DNA from: G963662905 sp963676415
GTDB taxonomy: Bacteria; Bacteroidota; Bacteroidia; Bacteroidales; WRLA01
Direction: 5' to 3'
Length of the DNA: 64,000 nucleotides
Assembly (NCBI GenBank): GCA_963676415.1
Contig: OY781097.1
Coordinates: 1,922,001 to 1,986,000, forward strand
Positions 8,045-15,846 of the stretch are shown piece after piece. Within the stretch, counting starts at the first letter, position 1. Each line of letters starts with the position of its first letter. The translations under genes were made by a program, and so were the position numbers. The notes under the pieces are model-generated. The model was not told where the DNA came from and did no database searches. It saw nothing but the letters and a program-made list of their open reading frames with translations.

Positions 8045-8509
8045 ATGGCAGATTATCAGGTTCAGAATATCAAAGTGCCCCGCTTCAATGAAGCCAATGG
8101 GTTTTATACGACGGCGAAGCGCTCGGAAATGATGTCGAAGATCCGCTCAAAGGAAACCAAACCCGAAGTGGCTTTTCGTAAGATGCTTTGGCATAATGGG
8201 ATCCGCTACCGAAAGAATGTGAAAAAACTTCCCGGTTCACCAGATATCGTTTTGGGAAAGCATAAGCTTATTGTTTTTATTGATGGTGAGTTCTGGCATG
8301 GGTTTCATTGGGAACAGAAAAAGGATAAGATCAAATCAAACCGTGCTTTTTGGATTCCAAAAATTGAAAGGAATATGCAGCGCGACAGGCAAAACAATAA
8401 AAAGTTGAAAGAAATGGGCTATACTGTTTTGCGGTTTTGGGCCAATGATATCAAAAAACATCCGGAGATATGCTTGCAGCAGGTTTTGGGTTTTGTTGGT
8501 ACTGCATGA
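8045..8509 (+). CDS. vsr: Very-short-patch-repair type DNA mismatch endonuclease
   Basis: This 154-residue protein matches Vsr endonucleases, which nick next to T:G mismatches formed by deamination of 5-methylcytosine. Seen motifs: RSEMMSKIRSKETKPEVAFR (about 27-46), LPGSPDIVLGKHKLIVFIDG with the metal-binding Asp (about 60-80), FWHGFHW with the following His residues, and the C-terminal VLRFWANDI. The usual FVDGCFWHGC form is FIDGEFWHGF here, so zinc-binding cysteines of classical Vsr are absent. Normally a Dcm-type cytosine methyltransferase is adjacent, but none lies within this window, so its partner or target is unknown. Confidence 0.85.
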   Translation: MADYQVQNIKVPRFNEANGFYTTAKRSEMMSKIRSKETKPEVAFRKMLWHNGIRYRKNVKKLPGSPDIVLGKHKLIVFIDGEFWHGFHWEQKKDKIKSNRAFWIPKIERNMQRDRQNNKKLKEMGYTVLRFWANDIKKHPEICLQQVLGFVGTA

Positions 8510-8581
8510 TTTTAAACCCTATCCTGCCGCCGGGCCGTTTTACAGGAGGGGATTTTATTTGACAAGCCTATATAAATATCA

Positions 8582-8612
8582 CGTTTCTGGTTCAGAAACT
8601 ATTGTTTTTTCC
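8582..8612 (+). terminator. Possible terminator after vsr
   Basis: A short stem GTTTCTG-GTT-CAGAAAC is followed by TATTG and six T. It overlaps the end of the convergent gene, so it is weakly supported. Confidence 0.35.
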
Positions 8613-9111
8613 GGTTTTTCGATTTGATATCCTGTAGCTTCCAACCACAACTTTCCGAAAGAAATTTTGCGCTCTCCATAGCCTGTTGTGGGTTTTTCGC
8701 CCTGAAAATCAGCTTGCGGTCGCGCAGATTATTGCCAAAAATATAGACCTCATGGCGCTCATTTTTCAGGATGTTTTTCCGGTTCGACTGGCTGTAAATG
8801 CCTTCCTCCACAGTATAGCTGAAAACGCCGATGTTTTGAAAAGAATCAATCCGCTGCCAGGATCCGATTTTTATCAAACCAAATATTTTGGTGAATTCTC
8901 GGAATTTTCCCTCCGCGGGATGAATATCTGTTCCTTGCTTGCTTAAAGCAGTGAATAAACCGGCAATAATCAAAATAACACCCAAGATCATTGAAGCGGT
9001 ACTGGCATAAATGATGGCGTAGGTTCCGGCAGCAATAAATGTCCAGCCTGCCAAAATGATCCCGGTTTGAAAAACCATGCCGCAAGGGTAGGTGATTTTT
9101 TTGTTGTCCAT
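8599..9111 (-). CDS. Hypothetical two-helix membrane protein
   Basis: No family is recognised. The 170-residue protein has two adjacent membrane segments (about residues 14-34 and 38-58; ILAGWTFIAAGTYAIIY and MILGVILIIAGLFTAL) separated by a very short turn, and a soluble C-terminal domain of about 110 residues with basic tail KSKNRKKQ. The soluble part (EVYIFGNNLRDRKLIFRAKN) looks beta-rich and resembles PH-like domains of small bacterial membrane proteins, a weak impression. It stands alone, convergent with vsr. Confidence 0.65.
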   Translation of the reverse strand: MDNKKITYPCGMVFQTGIILAGWTFIAAGTYAIIYASTASMILGVILIIAGLFTALSKQGTDIHPAEGKFREFTKIFGLIKIGSWQRIDSFQNIGVFSYTVEEGIYSQSNRKNILKNERHEVYIFGNNLRDRKLIFRAKNPQQAMESAKFLSESCGWKLQDIKSKNRKKQ

Positions 9112-9288
9112 AATATTTTTGCTTTGAAGGTTTTGCTAAGCTTTGGTGATGTTTCGCCCGGCTTGATTCATAATGGTATTGACTATCAATTGGTTTTATT
9201 GATTCTGAGCATTTCAAGGTTCGGCCATTCGGCTCCGCTCGAGGAGCTTGATTTTGGTTTATGAATCATCCAACTTCCTTGAGTGGCA

Positions 9289-10545
9289 TTATGGGCGGAA
9301 ACGAACCAGCTCGATCATCAGCCGCCCTAACTCCCAAAATGCCGTCATGGGAAGTTGCTCCGGGCGGTCGTAAATATTGTGGTATTCCATAAATTCCGGG
9401 CCACGGGTGTATATAAAGACCGCGGGCACGCCTTTTTTTGAAAACGGGCAATGATCGCTATTGCAGCTCACGCCACGGGGCTTTACTTCGGCCAGCAGCG
9501 AATGTTCTTCATTGATCTCGGACAGTTTGTCAAAAAGAGGTTCGGTGGCTCCGTTTACCACGGTTATTCCTTCACTGCCTGTTCCAACCATATCAAGGTT
9601 GATGAGGTAACGGATTTTTTCCAGGGGGAAAATTGGATTTTCGGCCATAAACGTACTGCCCATCAATCCTGATTCTTCGCCGCTGAACAAAAAGAAAGCC
9701 ACCGGACAGTCGGGCTGGTTTTCGGGCTGTGCAAAATATTTGGCCAACATCATCACCATAACGGTTCCGCTTCCGTTGTCGTTGGCACCATTAAATATTA
9801 CGCCATTGCCCATTTCGCCGAGATGATCGTAATGTGCCGTGAAAACAATCATGGAATCGCAATCGCTTTTCCCGGGCACAAAAGCGGCCAGGTTACGCGA
9901 TTTGTATTCGGGCATGAATTTGTTGGTCAGATTTAGCCCAATGCTTTTCGTATCGGGTGCAATGGCATTATGTGTGAGTTTGATGGTCACAAAATTATTC
10001 ATTTCGTGTCCGTTGGAAACACTCCAAATGAGCCTTTTGCCTTTTTTGGCACGGAATAGAATGATTTTTGCACCGAGAGGATTTGTTGCCAGCATGTCCT
10101 TATGCCAGTGGTCGATGAGCAGTGCTTTATTGCTAAGGTCTGTGTTTTTGAGTTTTTTCAGCCTTTTTGAATCGGGAAGCGAGTCGTTTAGCAAGGCCAC
10201 AACATCAAATTCGCCTTGAAGGCCGGGCGATGAAAGCGAAACCATAAAATCCTTCCCGGCAATAAGGTCTTTCCCATCGGCTTTCAGAATTATCGAATCT
10301 GTAAAACTGTTGATCGGGAAGAAATATTCCTGCATAAAATCCCCGGTGAAGGTTTGCAATCCCATTTTGCGGAATTCCTGTATGATGTGGCGGGCGGCTT
10401 TTAATTCGCCCTGGTTTGTGTATCCGCGGCCGTGCATTTCATCTGCGGCCAGAATGTTGATTTGCTTGCGTGCCCAGATAGTGTCCTGAGCATTCATGAG
10501 GCCAAAAAAGCCAAAAATCAAAATAAGTGATAAATAGAAACGCAT
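9289..10545 (-). CDS. M28-family zinc aminopeptidase, secreted
   Basis: This protein belongs to the M28 peptidases, which remove N-terminal residues with two zinc ions. The start at 10545 (MRFYLSLILIFGF) is chosen over an upstream in-frame ATG because it gives a proper signal peptide ending LMNAQ. Metal and catalytic motifs are visible: TAHYDHLGE with His and Asp, the bridging Asp in NGANDNGSGT, FLFSGEESGLMGS with catalytic Glu pair, NLDMVG, and the late His in CNSDHCPF. The length of about 418 residues is usual for periplasmic or secreted members. It begins 10 bases after the stop of the upstream Pro/Glu-rich gene, so the two form one transcription unit. Confidence 0.9.
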   Translation of the reverse strand: MRFYLSLILIFGFFGLMNAQDTIWARKQINILAADEMHGRGYTNQGELKAARHIIQEFRKMGLQTFTGDFMQEYFFPINSFTDSIILKADGKDLIAGKDFMVSLSSPGLQGEFDVVALLNDSLPDSKRLKKLKNTDLSNKALLIDHWHKDMLATNPLGAKIILFRAKKGKRLIWSVSNGHEMNNFVTIKLTHNAIAPDTKSIGLNLTNKFMPEYKSRNLAAFVPGKSDCDSMIVFTAHYDHLGEMGNGVIFNGANDNGSGTVMVMMLAKYFAQPENQPDCPVAFFLFSGEESGLMGSTFMAENPIFPLEKIRYLINLDMVGTGSEGITVVNGATEPLFDKLSEINEEHSLLAEVKPRGVSCNSDHCPFSKKGVPAVFIYTRGPEFMEYHNIYDRPEQLPMTAFWELGRLMIELVRFRP

Positions 10546-10555
10546 AGTTTGTGGT

Positions 10556-11461
10556 TTATAAAAATCGCCGTTCAACAAAATCAATTAATTTCAAGTAGGA
10601 GTCTTTATCGTCATCCCATTTTTTGACGTTTTTCATAGCATCGAAAATCTCCCAGGCTTTTTCGTCATCAACCGCCAGGTTCAGCTCTTCGATGAAAGCA
10701 TTGTATTCATTGCTGTTTCCTTCAAACAAATCTTTGATAAACAGGAATTTATCATTCAGGCCAATCGCTTTTTTAATGTCGGTAACGGGCTTTCGCTGCA
10801 ATTGATTGAACAGGCTTTTGTCTTTTTGTTCCACATCTATTTTTTCATGCAAAGAAGGCTTGCCCGATGTTTTTAATTTATCTGCCAGCGTCATGGGCTG
10901 GTCTTCAAATAAGTTTCCCGAAGCTTCTTCCTGCCTGCGTTTGGCTTTGCGTGCCGCTTTGGCTTCCTTGTTTTCGTCTTTCGGCTCCTCAGCTTTTGCC
11001 TGAGGGTTCAGTTTATCGGTCGGTTCTTGTGGGGTTTCCTCTTTCACCGGACTTTTTATTTCTTCTGCCGGATTTTCCGTTTTGGGTTCTGCCGCTACGG
11101 GCATCGCAGGCTCCGCTTTTTCTTCCTTTGGTTCGGGACTTTCTTCTTTGGGTTCAGAAGGTTCTTTTTCAATTTTAGGTTCTTCTTTTGGCGCTGGCGC
11201 TTCCGGAGGTTTGGGTGTGGCAGGAATATCTTCTTTTGGTGCGGTGACAAGGATTTCTTCCGGTTTTGGTGTCTCGTCAAAAGCACGGTTATTGAGCTTG
11301 TCGATTTTATGATAATAGTCGTACATCCGGCGGATGTTGGCCTTAATCAGATCAATTTCAATCTGTGGCGTATGAAAATCGTAGTCCTTGATTATCTCAT
11401 GCTGCTCCTGTATAACTTGCAGCAAATCATCAATTTCGCTAAAAAAAAACTTTTTGTCCAT
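10556..11461 (-). CDS. Bacteroidota hypothetical protein with Pro/Glu/Lys-rich linker
   Basis: Function unknown. The start at 11461 (MDKKFFFSEIDDLLQ) is chosen because it begins a clean folded N-terminal segment; an upstream ATG would add 86 residues overlapping tdk on the other strand. Three parts are visible: an N-terminal helical region (1-57, IQEQHEIIKDYDFH), a low-complexity linker rich in P, K, E and A (about 60-185), and a C-terminal folded region (about 195-301) with LADKLK, IGLNDKFLFIKDLFEGN and a negatively charged end. The last region looks like a conserved domain in Bacteroidota hypothetical proteins. It is transcribed divergently from tdk and shares its transcript with the M28 peptidase. 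Confidence 0.75.
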   Translation of the reverse strand: MDKKFFFSEIDDLLQVIQEQHEIIKDYDFHTPQIEIDLIKANIRRMYDYYHKIDKLNNRAFDETPKPEEILVTAPKEDIPATPKPPEAPAPKEEPKIEKEPSEPKEESPEPKEEKAEPAMPVAAEPKTENPAEEIKSPVKEETPQEPTDKLNPQAKAEEPKDENKEAKAARKAKRRQEEASGNLFEDQPMTLADKLKTSGKPSLHEKIDVEQKDKSLFNQLQRKPVTDIKKAIGLNDKFLFIKDLFEGNSNEYNAFIEELNLAVDDEKAWEIFDAMKNVKKWDDDKDSYLKLIDFVERRFL

Positions 11462-11503
11462 GATTATATAACCGAATTGTTCGTTAAAACCTTTTTGAAT
11501 GCT

Positions 11504-11511
11504 TAAATTTG
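11504..11511 (+). promoter_or_regulatory. Putative -7 box of tdk
   Basis: TAAATTTG is a full match to TAnnTTTG; a TTG at 11477-11479 lies 24 bases upstream. The tdk ATG is 53 bases downstream. Confidence 0.45.
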
Positions 11512-11564
11512 TCCGCTTATAGAGAGCGTAAAGGTAAAAAGAATTAGGCCAGCACCAAAAGCAA

Positions 11565-12146
11565 ATGTTTTTAGAGAGCAACAGAAATAAGAATGATCGT
11601 AGTGGCTGGATTGAAGTAATCTGCGGAAGTATGTTTTCGGGAAAGACTGAGGAACTGATCCGCAGGCTGAACCGGGCCCGAATAGCCAAACAGAAAGTGG
11701 AAATTTTCAAGCCGTCCATTGATACCCGTTACAGCGATGAGGATGTGGTTTCGCATAATGAAAATGCGATTAAATCTACTCCGGTGCAAAGCTCGGGCGA
11801 GATATTGTTTTATACAAACGAAGCGGAAGTAATCGGGATCGATGAAGCACAATTTTTTGACGATCAGCTACCGGATGTCTGCACCCAACTGGCCAGTCAG
11901 GGTGTGCGCGTAATTGTTGCAGGGCTGGATATGGACTTTTTGGGGAAGCCGTTTGGCCCTATTCCCAATTTGCTGGCTATTGCCGAATACGTCACGAAAG
12001 TGCATGCCATTTGTATGCAGTGCGGCAATCTGGCGCAGTTTTCCCACAGGATGGTTCAGGGCGATAAGCAGGTTTTGCTCGGAGAAACTGAAAGCTATCA
12101 GCCGCTTTGCCGGACTTGTTACAATAAACTGAAAACCAATAAGTAA
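11565..12146 (+). CDS. tdk: Thymidine kinase
   Basis: The enzyme phosphorylates thymidine to dTMP with ATP in the salvage pathway. The 193-residue protein shows the P-loop GSMFSGKTEEL (about 24-34), the lid and Walker B-like segment IGIDEAQFFDD with catalytic Glu (about 91-101), and the zinc-binding set CMQCG (about 149) and CRTC (about 182), with the nucleotide lasso between them. This matches the type II (bacterial tetrameric) thymidine kinase fold and length. The cyclophilin gene follows 33 bases downstream on the same strand and is probably co-transcribed. Confidence 0.96.
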   Translation: MFLESNRNKNDRSGWIEVICGSMFSGKTEELIRRLNRARIAKQKVEIFKPSIDTRYSDEDVVSHNENAIKSTPVQSSGEILFYTNEAEVIGIDEAQFFDDQLPDVCTQLASQGVRVIVAGLDMDFLGKPFGPIPNLLAIAEYVTKVHAICMQCGNLAQFSHRMVQGDKQVLLGETESYQPLCRTCYNKLKTNK

Positions 12147-12179
12147 ATAACAGATTTTAAACCTTTTATATTTATTTTC

Positions 12180-12983
12180 ATGAAACAAAAAATTAGTGTT
12201 ATTGCTATTCTTCTCGCAGCTTTTCTAACAAGCTGTACGCAAAGCCAGGAAAACCGTACCCGTTTTGTAATCCATACCAATTATGGCGATATCGAAGGTG
12301 TCCTTTATGATGAAACACCCGGTCACCGCGATAATTTCATCAAACTGGTTGATTCTGGTTGGTACGAAGGCAGCCCTTTCCATCGTGTTATCAAACAGTT
12401 TATGATTCAGGGCGGTGGCAATGCCGATGGTACTCCTGATGTAGGTTATACCATTCCTGCCGAAATCAAGCCGGGACTTATCCATAAAAAAGGTGCGCTT
12501 GCAGCAGCTCGTATGGGCGATCAGGTCAATCCGGAGAAAAATTCTTCAGGATGCCAGTTTTATATTGTTCAAGGCCGTGTTTTTGATACCGCACAACTGA
12601 AGCAAATGGAAGGCCAGATGGCAGATCAGGAAAAAATGATGATCGGCCGCGAGATTTTTAACCGTCCCGAAAATGAAGAAATGCGCAAGCTGATCCGTAA
12701 ATACCAAATGGAACAGAAAATGGACAGCCTGCAAATGGTTGTTGCGCAAATCGATAGCATGGTGCTGATTGAAATGGAAGGAAAACCTGCATTCAAATAT
12801 ACAGATGAGCAAATCGAAGCTTATTCGACCATTGGCGGTACGCCACATCTTGATAATAACTACACTGTTTTTGGTGAAGTTACCAAAGGGTTGGATGTCG
12901 TGGATAAAATTGCTGCTGTTGAAACCGGCGCTGGCGACAAGCCAAAAGAAGATGTAACAATGAAGATCGAAATTATCCGGTAA
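12180..12983 (+). CDS. Cyclophilin-type peptidyl-prolyl isomerase lipoprotein
   Basis: The protein speeds proline isomerisation in exported proteins. The N terminus is a lipoprotein signal with lipobox LTSC (Cys at about residue 19), so it is membrane anchored, in the periplasm or outer membrane. Cyclophilin motifs are FHRVIKQFMIQGG (about 62-74), GALAAARMGDQVNPEKNSSG and QFYIVQG (about 104-131), then a later TVFGEVTKGLDVVDKI near 238-253. About 70 residues (VFDTAQLKQ to YTDEQIEAY) are inserted between the two halves, a lysine- and methionine-rich helical stretch. Length 267 exceeds the normal 160-190 because of this insertion. Confidence 0.93.
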   Translation: MKQKISVIAILLAAFLTSCTQSQENRTRFVIHTNYGDIEGVLYDETPGHRDNFIKLVDSGWYEGSPFHRVIKQFMIQGGGNADGTPDVGYTIPAEIKPGLIHKKGALAAARMGDQVNPEKNSSGCQFYIVQGRVFDTAQLKQMEGQMADQEKMMIGREIFNRPENEEMRKLIRKYQMEQKMDSLQMVVAQIDSMVLIEMEGKPAFKYTDEQIEAYSTIGGTPHLDNNYTVFGEVTKGLDVVDKIAAVETGAGDKPKEDVTMKIEIIR

Positions 12984-13255
12984 AAGTAATTTGTGCCTTT
13001 TATAGTATATTACGTGAATTATCCCACTTGGACTGAATAATTCACAAAATATTCTATTGCGCACACAAACCGCTGCAATAAAAAGGGATACTATTCTTTT
13101 TGGTGCTCAAAAAACTACGGCTATTGCTGTGAGCCAAAAATATGCGCTCCCTTTCTCTTATTGCGATTTGCGTGTGGTCACTGAGTTTGACGAATGTGCT
13201 CATGACGAAATTTTATGAATTAATCAGGTTAGAGGCCTTTATTGCCGGAAACTAT

Positions 13256-13263
13256 TAATTTTG
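13256..13263 (+). promoter_or_regulatory. Putative -7 box of pheS
   Basis: TAATTTTG matches TAnnTTTG exactly; no good TTG lies 19-21 bases upstream, so the -33 element is weak. It would give a structured leader of about 95 bases before pheS. Confidence 0.45.
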
Positions 13264-13277
13264 CAGCCGAAAGGCAT

Positions 13278-13315
13278 AACAGCATCTCAAATGCTTTACA
13301 CTCCGGGATGCTGTT
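13278..13315 (+). promoter_or_regulatory. Hairpin in the pheS leader
   Basis: A perfect 9-base stem AACAGCATC / GATGCTGTT with a 20-base loop, followed by TTGATTG. It sits between the promoter box and the start codon and could act in attenuation or simply end weak upstream transcription. Confidence 0.4.
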
Positions 13316-13367
13316 TTGATTGAGAATGTTTTTCCGGGCATGCCCGAAGAACGAAAAAGAATAAGTG

Positions 13368-14393
13368 ATGAAGAATAAAATCGGAAATCTCTTTGAGGAG
13401 ATTAAAGCGTTTAAAGCTGAGCATGAGAATGATATAGAAAACTTCAGGCTAAAATACCTGAGTCGGAAAGGCGCTATTCAGGGGCTTTTTGCCGATTTCA
13501 AAAATGTGGCCAATGAAGAAAAAAGGGAAATGGGCCAAAAGCTCAATGAGCTCAAGAAGCTTGCTCAGGAGCATTTTGATCAATTGCAAAATGAATTAAA
13601 AGCTCAGGCTTCTGAGGAGAAAGCTGTTCAGGATACCAGCCTCCCGGTTGATTTTAGTCCTGCAGGAGGCCGTCACCCGCTTTCAATTGTGCGCAAAGAA
13701 ATCGTAGATATTTTTGCCCGGATTGGTTTCAGCGTGGCCGAAGGTCCTGAAATTGAAGACGACTGGCACAATTTCTCGGCACTTAATTTTCCGCCCGAAC
13801 ATCCTGCCCGCGATATGCAGGATACGTTTTTTATTGAAAAAGATCCGGATTTGGCGCTACGCACGCATACCAGCTCGGTGCAGGTGCGCGCTATGGAAAA
13901 CAACCAGCCACCACTGCGCATGATTTTTCCGGGAAGGGTTTTTCGCAATGAAGCAATCTCAGCACGTGCACACTGTATCTTCCATCAGGTCGAAGGACTT
14001 TATATCGACGAAAATGTTTCTTTTGCTGACCTAAAGCAAACGCTTATGTATTTTGCAAAAGAGCTTTTTGATGAAAATACCAAAATCCGCCTCCGCCCCA
14101 GCTATTTCCCATTTACCGAACCCAGTGCCGAAATGGATATCAGCTGTAATATCTGCGGAGGAAAAGGATGTAATATCTGTAAATACACTGGTTGGGTGGA
14201 AATTCTTGGTTGCGGAATGGTAGATCCGAATGTGCTGAAAAACTGCGGTATCGATCCTGAAAAATACAGTGGTTTTGCCTTTGGAATGGGTATCGAGCGT
14301 ATCACTATGCTGAAATATCAGATTAATGACCTGCGCCTTTTCTTTGAAAATGATATCCGTTTTCTGGAGCAGTTTGAGAAATCTGCCCTTTAA
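13368..14393 (+). CDS. pheS: Phenylalanine-tRNA ligase alpha subunit
   Basis: PheS is the catalytic subunit of the alpha2-beta2 enzyme that attaches phenylalanine to tRNA-Phe. The start ATG at 13368 is preferred to a GTG one codon upstream. Residues 1-85 form the tRNA-binding coiled coil (YLSRKGAIQGLFADFKN), followed by the class II catalytic domain with VAEGPEIEDDWHNFSALNFP (about 122-141), motif 2 HCIFHQVEGLY and motif 3 GFAFGMGIERITM (about 302). A CNICGGKGCNICK insert gives four Cys near residues 259-270, probably a zinc site, known in some PheS groups. No pheT is adjacent. The stop codon is followed directly by a long hairpin and a terminator. Confidence 0.96.
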   Translation: MKNKIGNLFEEIKAFKAEHENDIENFRLKYLSRKGAIQGLFADFKNVANEEKREMGQKLNELKKLAQEHFDQLQNELKAQASEEKAVQDTSLPVDFSPAGGRHPLSIVRKEIVDIFARIGFSVAEGPEIEDDWHNFSALNFPPEHPARDMQDTFFIEKDPDLALRTHTSSVQVRAMENNQPPLRMIFPGRVFRNEAISARAHCIFHQVEGLYIDENVSFADLKQTLMYFAKELFDENTKIRLRPSYFPFTEPSAEMDISCNICGGKGCNICKYTGWVEILGCGMVDPNVLKNCGIDPEKYSGFAFGMGIERITMLKYQINDLRLFFENDIRFLEQFEKSAL

Positions 14394-14439
14394 ATAATAA
14401 GCTTTTTCAAAGTTCTAAAACTTTGGAAAAGCTTATTAT
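14394..14439 (+). repeat. 21-base near-perfect inverted repeat at the pheS stop
   Basis: Arms 14394-14414 and 14419-14439 pair over 21 bases with one G-T pair and a 4-base loop CTAA. It begins at the first base after the TAA stop and is followed by a separate terminator hairpin. Confidence 0.75.
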
Positions 14440-14442
14440 CTA

Positions 14443-14475
14443 AAAGCCCCGATCTTTTAGGTTGGGGCTTTTTTT
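14443..14475 (+). terminator. Rho-independent terminator after pheS
   Basis: Stem AAAGCCCC / GGGGCTTT with a 13-base loop and a run of seven T. Confidence 0.85.
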
Positions 14476-14525
14476 ATCTATAAATCAGTTTTTTAGAAAC
14501 TTTTTACGCATATTAACTAAAAAAA

Positions 14526-14559
14526 TAGTTGTACAACTAAAATATTAGTTATAGTTTTG
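14526..14559 (+). promoter_or_regulatory. BlaI-type operator overlapping the -33/-7 promoter
   Basis: The perfect 14-base palindrome TAGTTGTACAACTA (14526-14539) contains TTG at 14529-14531; TAGTTTTG (14552-14559) matches TAnnTTTG with a 20-base gap. The palindrome covers the -33 element, which fits repression by the BlaI-like regulator encoded immediately downstream. Known BlaI/MecI operators have a TACA/TGTA core, also present here. The promoter predicts a transcript start near 14566, so the upstream ATG at 14568 would be leaderless and 14610 is the better regulator start. Confidence 0.75.
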
Positions 14560-14609
14560 CGTTAATAATGAAACGAATTGGATTGTACAGCTCTATTGAA
14601 ACGCAAACA

Positions 14610-14996
14610 ATGAAAGAACTCACCCGCGCAGAAGAACAGATTATGCAGATACTTTGGAAGAAGAGTGAAGGTTTTGTGAACGACATCCTGGATGAGATGC
14701 CGGAACCCAAACCTGCCTATAATACGGTTTCTACCATAGTGCGTATTCTGGAGAAGAAAGGTTTTGTGGCGCACAAAGCATTTGGGAAAGCACATCAGTA
14801 TTATCCACTGGTTCAGAAAAAATCCTATATGCGATCCATGTTTTCCGGTTTGATGCGGAACTATTTTAGTGGTTCCTACCGTTCGCTGGCATCGTTTTTT
14901 ACACGCGAGAACAACATCAGCCTGGAAGAACTGGAAGAGATCAATCAATTGATTAATAATGAGATAGAGCGCAAAAAGCAGGAAGGCAATGAGTAG
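14610..14996 (+). CDS. BlaI/MecI/CopY-family transcriptional repressor
   Basis: This winged-helix repressor belongs to the family that is cleaved after a signal from a partner M56 sensor. The start at 14610 (MKELTRAEEQIMQIL) fits other family members; an in-frame ATG at 14568 would add 14 residues but coincides with the predicted transcript start. The domain shows LTRAEEQIMQILWKK, the recognition helix PAYNTVSTIVRILEKKGFV and the beta wing HKAFGKAHQYYPLV (to about residue 75), with a C-terminal dimerisation segment (LEELEEINQLINNEIERK). It overlaps the next gene by 8 bases, forming a three-gene operon with the TPR and M56 genes. Confidence 0.93.
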   Translation: MKELTRAEEQIMQILWKKSEGFVNDILDEMPEPKPAYNTVSTIVRILEKKGFVAHKAFGKAHQYYPLVQKKSYMRSMFSGLMRNYFSGSYRSLASFFTRENNISLEELEEINQLINNEIERKKQEGNE

Positions 14997-15846
14997 TTCC
15001 GAACGGCATACATGGTCTAAGGGTTTTCGGCTCAACCGGCTGCACAAACGCATCATTGTTATTACAGTGCTTGTGGTCAGCCTGCTTATTATTTTACTGC
15101 AATCTTTCACGAAAGAGGTTCCGGAAAGAATGCTCGAAAAAGCTGCTGCAGCCGAACAAAAAGGTGATTTTAAAAAAGCCATTGCAATTCTTGATGAGCT
15201 TATCGAAAAGAAGCCTTTTAAAATTGATGCCTGGAGTGCCAAAGGGAAGATTTACTACAATACCGGGAATTATGTTACCGCTTCTTCCTGCTACACAACC
15301 GCTTTGGAATATTTTCCCAACCATCCATCACTGCTTTTAAACCGCGCCCATGCCTACCGCAAGCAAAAGCGCTATGAAGATGCGTTTGCTGATCTTAATA
15401 CCGCTCTTGAAAAGAATGAAAACGACCCCGAACTGCATAATGCAAAGGGATTGGTTTTGCTCGATATGAACAACCGTTTGGGCGCTGTTTGGGCTTTTAA
15501 TAAGGCGATTGAGCTGGATCCTGATTTTGCACGTGCCTGGCACAACAGGGGCAATGCTTATTACTGGATGCTTGAAGATCAGAAGGCCGTGTATGATTAT
15601 TCCAAAGCCATTGAGCTCAACCCTAAAGTGGCATTATATTATAATAATCGCGGACTGGTCTATTTTTATCTGAATAAATACAGCCTTGCACTGGATGATT
15701 ATAACAAAGCTATTGAAACCGACCCTGAAAATGCCGCAGCATACCTGAACCGGAGCAGGCTGTTTAAAATTTTTGGAAATCAGGCGGCCTGCGATAAGGA
15801 TGTGGAGCGTTTCAAAGAGTTAAGGAAAAAGGAGGAATCCATATGA
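14989..15846 (+). CDS. Membrane-anchored TPR protein of the BlaI/M56 operon
   Basis: This 285-residue protein has an N-terminal membrane segment (about 22-40, IIVITVLVVSLLIILLQ) and then about six tetratricopeptide units (residues 52-275), e.g. AWSAKGKIYYNTGNY, HNAKGLVLLDMNNRLGAVWA and AWHNRGNAYYWMLEDQKAVY. TPR arrays hold protein partners together. It lies between the repressor and the M56/TonB gene, overlapping each by 8 and 4 bases, so the three are translationally coupled. A scaffolding or accessory role in the sensing system is inferred from position; no enzyme motif is visible. Confidence 0.9.
   Translation: MSSSERHTWSKGFRLNRLHKRIIVITVLVVSLLIILLQSFTKEVPERMLEKAAAAEQKGDFKKAIAILDELIEKKPFKIDAWSAKGKIYYNTGNYVTASSCYTTALEYFPNHPSLLLNRAHAYRKQKRYEDAFADLNTALEKNENDPELHNAKGLVLLDMNNRLGAVWAFNKAIELDPDFARAWHNRGNAYYWMLEDQKAVYDYSKAIELNPKVALYYNNRGLVYFYLNKYSLALDDYNKAIETDPENAAAYLNRSRLFKIFGNQAACDKDVERFKELRKKEESI

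Larger units (their letters stand above)
12984..13367 (+). other. 384 bp intergenic and pheS leader region
   Basis: No convincing gene lies here. It holds a dyad GTGAATTAT / ATAATTCAC at 13014-13045 after the cyclophilin gene (no T run after it), a -7 box TAATTTTG at 13256-13263, and two hairpins in the pheS leader: AACAGCATC / GATGCTGTT (13278-13315) and the perfect 12-base palindrome CGGGCATGCCCG (13335-13346). Confidence 0.6.

Noticed and set aside
13142..13258. 38-codon open frame beginning MRSLSLIAICVW in the gap before pheS
   Set aside because: It is short, has no recognisable family, and its stop overlaps the -7 box; hydrophobic content alone is not enough.
13291..13323. 10-residue leader peptide inside the pheS hairpin
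   Set aside because: It contains only one Phe, and Phe-attenuation leaders need several; likely chance.
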